Source: an uncultured Lachnospiraceae bacterium (GTDB taxonomy: Bacteria > Bacillota > Clostridia > Lachnospirales > Lachnospiraceae). Taken from it: DNA of 6,785 nt. The notes under the pieces were generated by a model, which worked only from the letters and a program-made list of their open reading frames with translations, had not been told where the DNA came from and searched no databases. The stretch covers positions 1 to 6,785 of the forward strand of contig CAUCOL010000102.1 in NCBI GenBank assembly GCA_958444395.1, written 5' to 3'. The position numbers were made by a program, and so were the translations under genes. This document shows positions 5,228 through 6,785 of this stretch, in pieces. Every line of letters starts with the position of its first letter. Position 1 is the first letter of the stretch.

Positions 5228-6478
5228 TTACACCGCCTGACCTGCCTGCTCCAAAAGTACCCCACTCTGCTCCAGCTTCCGTGTGTGCCTAAGTTTCTCT
5301 ACAGCTTCCAGCGAACCGCACACCTTCTGCAGACTGCTATCTGTCGTTTCCCGAAAACAATAGAGTGGCTGCAGGCAGATTTCTCCCTGCTCTATTCCCA
5401 CGACCTCGTCGATCTCCAGTACTTTTCTTGTCTTATCCCGCAGCCTCCCCAGCTGTATGATTATCTCAATCGCAGATGCGATCTGGCTCCGCACTGCCGG
5501 TAAGGGAATATCCATCCCGGTAAGTACCAGTGTTTCCATTCTGCGCAGCATGTCAGCCGGGCTGTTCGCATGTCCCGTCGATATACTTCCATCATGTCCC
5601 GTATTCATTGCGCTTAAGAGCTCGATCACCGCCGCATCGCGGATCTCTCCAATGATAATTCGATCCGGACGTTGGCGAAGCGCCGAGCGTACCAGATCAC
5701 GGATCGACACGGCATTTTTGCCTTCGACATTGGCATTTCTCGCTTCCATCCGCACCAGATTGGGAATGTTACGGATCTGAAGCTCCGCCGAATCCTCAAT
5801 TGTAATAATGCGTTCATCCCCCGGTATAAAATCCGACAGCGCATTCAGAAAAGTCGTTTTGCCACTACCGGTTCCTCCACTGATAAAAATGTTATATCGT
5901 GCCCTTACAACCATCTGCAGAAAATCGGCTGCTTCCTGATTCAGGCTGCCAATCTGCAACAACTGATCCATGTCCATCGGCTGATCCGGAAAACGCCGGA
6001 TCGTGACAGCCGGTCCATCTATTGCGATGGGAGGCAGTACTACATTCACACGGGATCCATTTTCCAGACGCACATCCACAATCGGAGTCGATTCATTCAC
6101 GACACGGTTCATTTTGGAAACAATCTGCTGAATCACCTGTTCCAGTTTCTGCCGGCTCTGAAACCGTTTTCCCGAATCCCGGATGCGTCCATTCTTCTCC
6201 ACAAAGATATGCTCCGATCCATTGATCATGATCTCTGTCACTTCCGGATCATCTAACAGATCCTGCAAAACATCCAGACGACGGATTGCATTAAAAATGT
6301 CATGGCTGATCGCCATTTTCTCATGGATCGATAGATATTCTGTCTGTCCCATATTTAGGACACATCGTTCAATTTCTTCCATCATCTCTTCATCCGAATA
6401 GAGTTCACTCTGACCCGTCTGATGGATGATCCGCTGCTGAATAGCCTCCTGCAGCTGTCTCCGTTTTTCTTCTGTCAT
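5228..6478 (-). CDS. cpaF: CpaF/TadA-type secretion ATPase of the Tad pilus
   Basis: A 416-residue type II/IV secretion ATPase that powers pilin assembly as a cytoplasmic hexamer on the TadB/TadC platform. Residues 77-99 (DPEVTEIMINGSEHIFVEKN and following) and 140-150 (NGSRVNVVLPP) are typical of the N-terminal domain. Walker A is GGTGSGKT at 201-208, the Asp box IITIEDSAEL at 224-233, Walker B RIIIGEIRD at 273-281 with catalytic Glu 278, and the His box MNTGHDGSISTGHANS at 291-306. All key residues are present and the length is normal for the family. The start ATG at 6478 was chosen because family-like sequence begins there (MTEEKRRQLQ). AAGGG lies 8 bases before it and GGGAGG abuts it. An ATG at 6502 would add 8 residues and overlap the upstream gene by 11 bases. 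The frame stays open to an ATG at 6616, but those extra residues are shadow sequence under the TadZ-like gene. The gene is followed after 45 bp by tadB. Confidence 0.96.
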   Translation of the reverse strand: MTEEKRRQLQEAIQQRIIHQTGQSELYSDEEMMEEIERCVLNMGQTEYLSIHEKMAISHDIFNAIRRLDVLQDLLDDPEVTEIMINGSEHIFVEKNGRIRDSGKRFQSRQKLEQVIQQIVSKMNRVVNESTPIVDVRLENGSRVNVVLPPIAIDGPAVTIRRFPDQPMDMDQLLQIGSLNQEAADFLQMVVRARYNIFISGGTGSGKTTFLNALSDFIPGDERIITIEDSAELQIRNIPNLVRMEARNANVEGKNAVSIRDLVRSALRQRPDRIIIGEIRDAAVIELLSAMNTGHDGSISTGHANSPADMLRRMETLVLTGMDIPLPAVRSQIASAIEIIIQLGRLRDKTRKVLEIDEVVGIEQGEICLQPLYCFRETTDSSLQKVCGSLEAVEKLRHTRKLEQSGVLLEQAGQAV

Positions 6479-6491
6479 CCTCCCGTCCCTT
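6479..6491 (-). promoter_or_regulatory. Ribosome binding site region of cpaF
   Basis: The 13 bases between the TadZ-like stop codon and the cpaF ATG read AAGGGACGGGAGG on the minus strand. AAGGG is 8 bases from the ATG, which is workable, while GGGAGG touches it. The short gap suggests the two genes are translationally coupled. An upstream ATG (6502) with AGGTGG three bases before it is the alternative start. Confidence 0.55.
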
Positions 6492-6785
6492 TCACACAAC
6501 ATATTCCACCTGTTCCCAGACCTCTCCCATTCCCTCGCGCAGCATAAACTGCTCCATCGCCTTCTGCTGGTTTTGCTGCCACGATGACTGTGCCTGTGGG
6601 AAAAGCACCCGGTCACAGCAGTACATCAGATACAACATTGCATCCGACCAAAATCCTATATGAAAGACTACTCTGTCATAAACCGTATCCTGCGCCAGCA
6701 CTGCCAGCAATGCATCGATATCCTCTCTCTGCAGATTATACAGATCCCTGTAATCCTTCACCGGAGCAATATAATGCATCCCATC
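6492..6785 (-). CDS. CpaE/TadZ-like pilus localisation protein, C-terminal part (5' end cut by window edge)
   Basis: The open frame runs to the window edge: the two codons before the first Met (6779) are sense (Asp-Gly), so that Met is not a supported start and only about 97 C-terminal residues are visible. The fragment has the late part of a ParA/MinD-type fold. A hydrophobic strand, YDRVVFHIGF, is followed by a helix and then CCDRVLFP, which fits the family pattern of Walker B strand, helix and 'cD.v..v' strand. The first visible residues (MHYIAPVKDYRDLYNL) resemble the 'Y..P....Dl' segment before the Walker B strand in CpaE/TadZ proteins. Walker A would lie outside the window. These proteins are atypical MinD-like factors that position Tad machinery at the cytoplasmic face of the membrane. 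It sits directly upstream of cpaF, 13 bp between stop and start, a usual place for tadZ. The assignment relies on context plus a short fragment, so it is moderate. The family Asp of Walker B appears to be His here. Confidence 0.6.
   Translation of the reverse strand, partial: DGMHYIAPVKDYRDLYNLQREDIDALLAVLAQDTVYDRVVFHIGFWSDAMLYLMYCCDRVLFPQAQSSWQQNQQKAMEQFMLREGMGEVWEQVEYVV

Noticed and set aside
5672..6256. A 194-residue plus-strand frame opposite cpaF.
   Set aside because: It is antisense to a fully conserved ATPase, lacks family features and is rich in His, Ile and Arg as expected of a shadow frame.

Overview
The window carries most of a Tad/Flp (type IVb) pilus assembly operon from a low-to-moderate GC monoderm. 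It is most likely a Clostridia member of the Lachnospiraceae type. That assignment rests on the gene content (CpaF ATPase, a TadB/TadC pair, a very short Flp1-like pilin, a DUF5702-type protein and a TadE-like protein starting SLTVEAAL), on strong Shine-Dalgarno sites, and on the absence of any outer-membrane secretin gene. The taxon is inferred from protein style, not from a marker gene.

Every convincing gene is on the minus strand, so transcription runs from high to low coordinates. From 6785 downward: the C-terminal end of a CpaE/TadZ-like protein (6785-6492, cut by the window edge); the secretion ATPase CpaF/TadA (6478-5228); the membrane platform protein TadB (5182-4289), with a 36-bp tandem repeat in its first codons; a TadC-like platform protein (4167-2698) with an unusually large extracytoplasmic insertion that looks Ig-like; a 62-residue Flp-type pilin (2626-2438), preceded by a bulged hairpin; a 580-residue DUF5702-like membrane-anchored protein (2460-718) that overlaps the pilin gene; a 255-bp spacer with a 121-bp inverted-repeat structure (571-691) and a purine-rich leader; and a TadE-like pseudopilin (462-1) cut by the left edge.

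The parts fit one machine. The TadZ-like protein would place or regulate the complex, CpaF would hydrolyse ATP, TadB and TadC would form the inner-membrane platform, the Flp-like pilin would form the fibre, and the TadE-like and DUF5702 proteins would be minor or accessory pilins or surface-exposed partners. The prepilin peptidase and any further TadE/TadF genes are not in the window and may lie outside it. Gaps are 121 bp or less except the 255-bp spacer, so a single operon is likely, with possible RNA-level tuning before the pilin gene and before the TadE-like gene. No insertion sequence, tRNA, rRNA, CRISPR array or clear intrinsic terminator was seen. This is a recognisable system. The less ordinary parts are the TadC insertion, the 30-bp inverted repeat whose only mismatches become G-U pairs in the operon transcript, the hairpin in front of the pilin gene, and the TadB N-terminal repeat.
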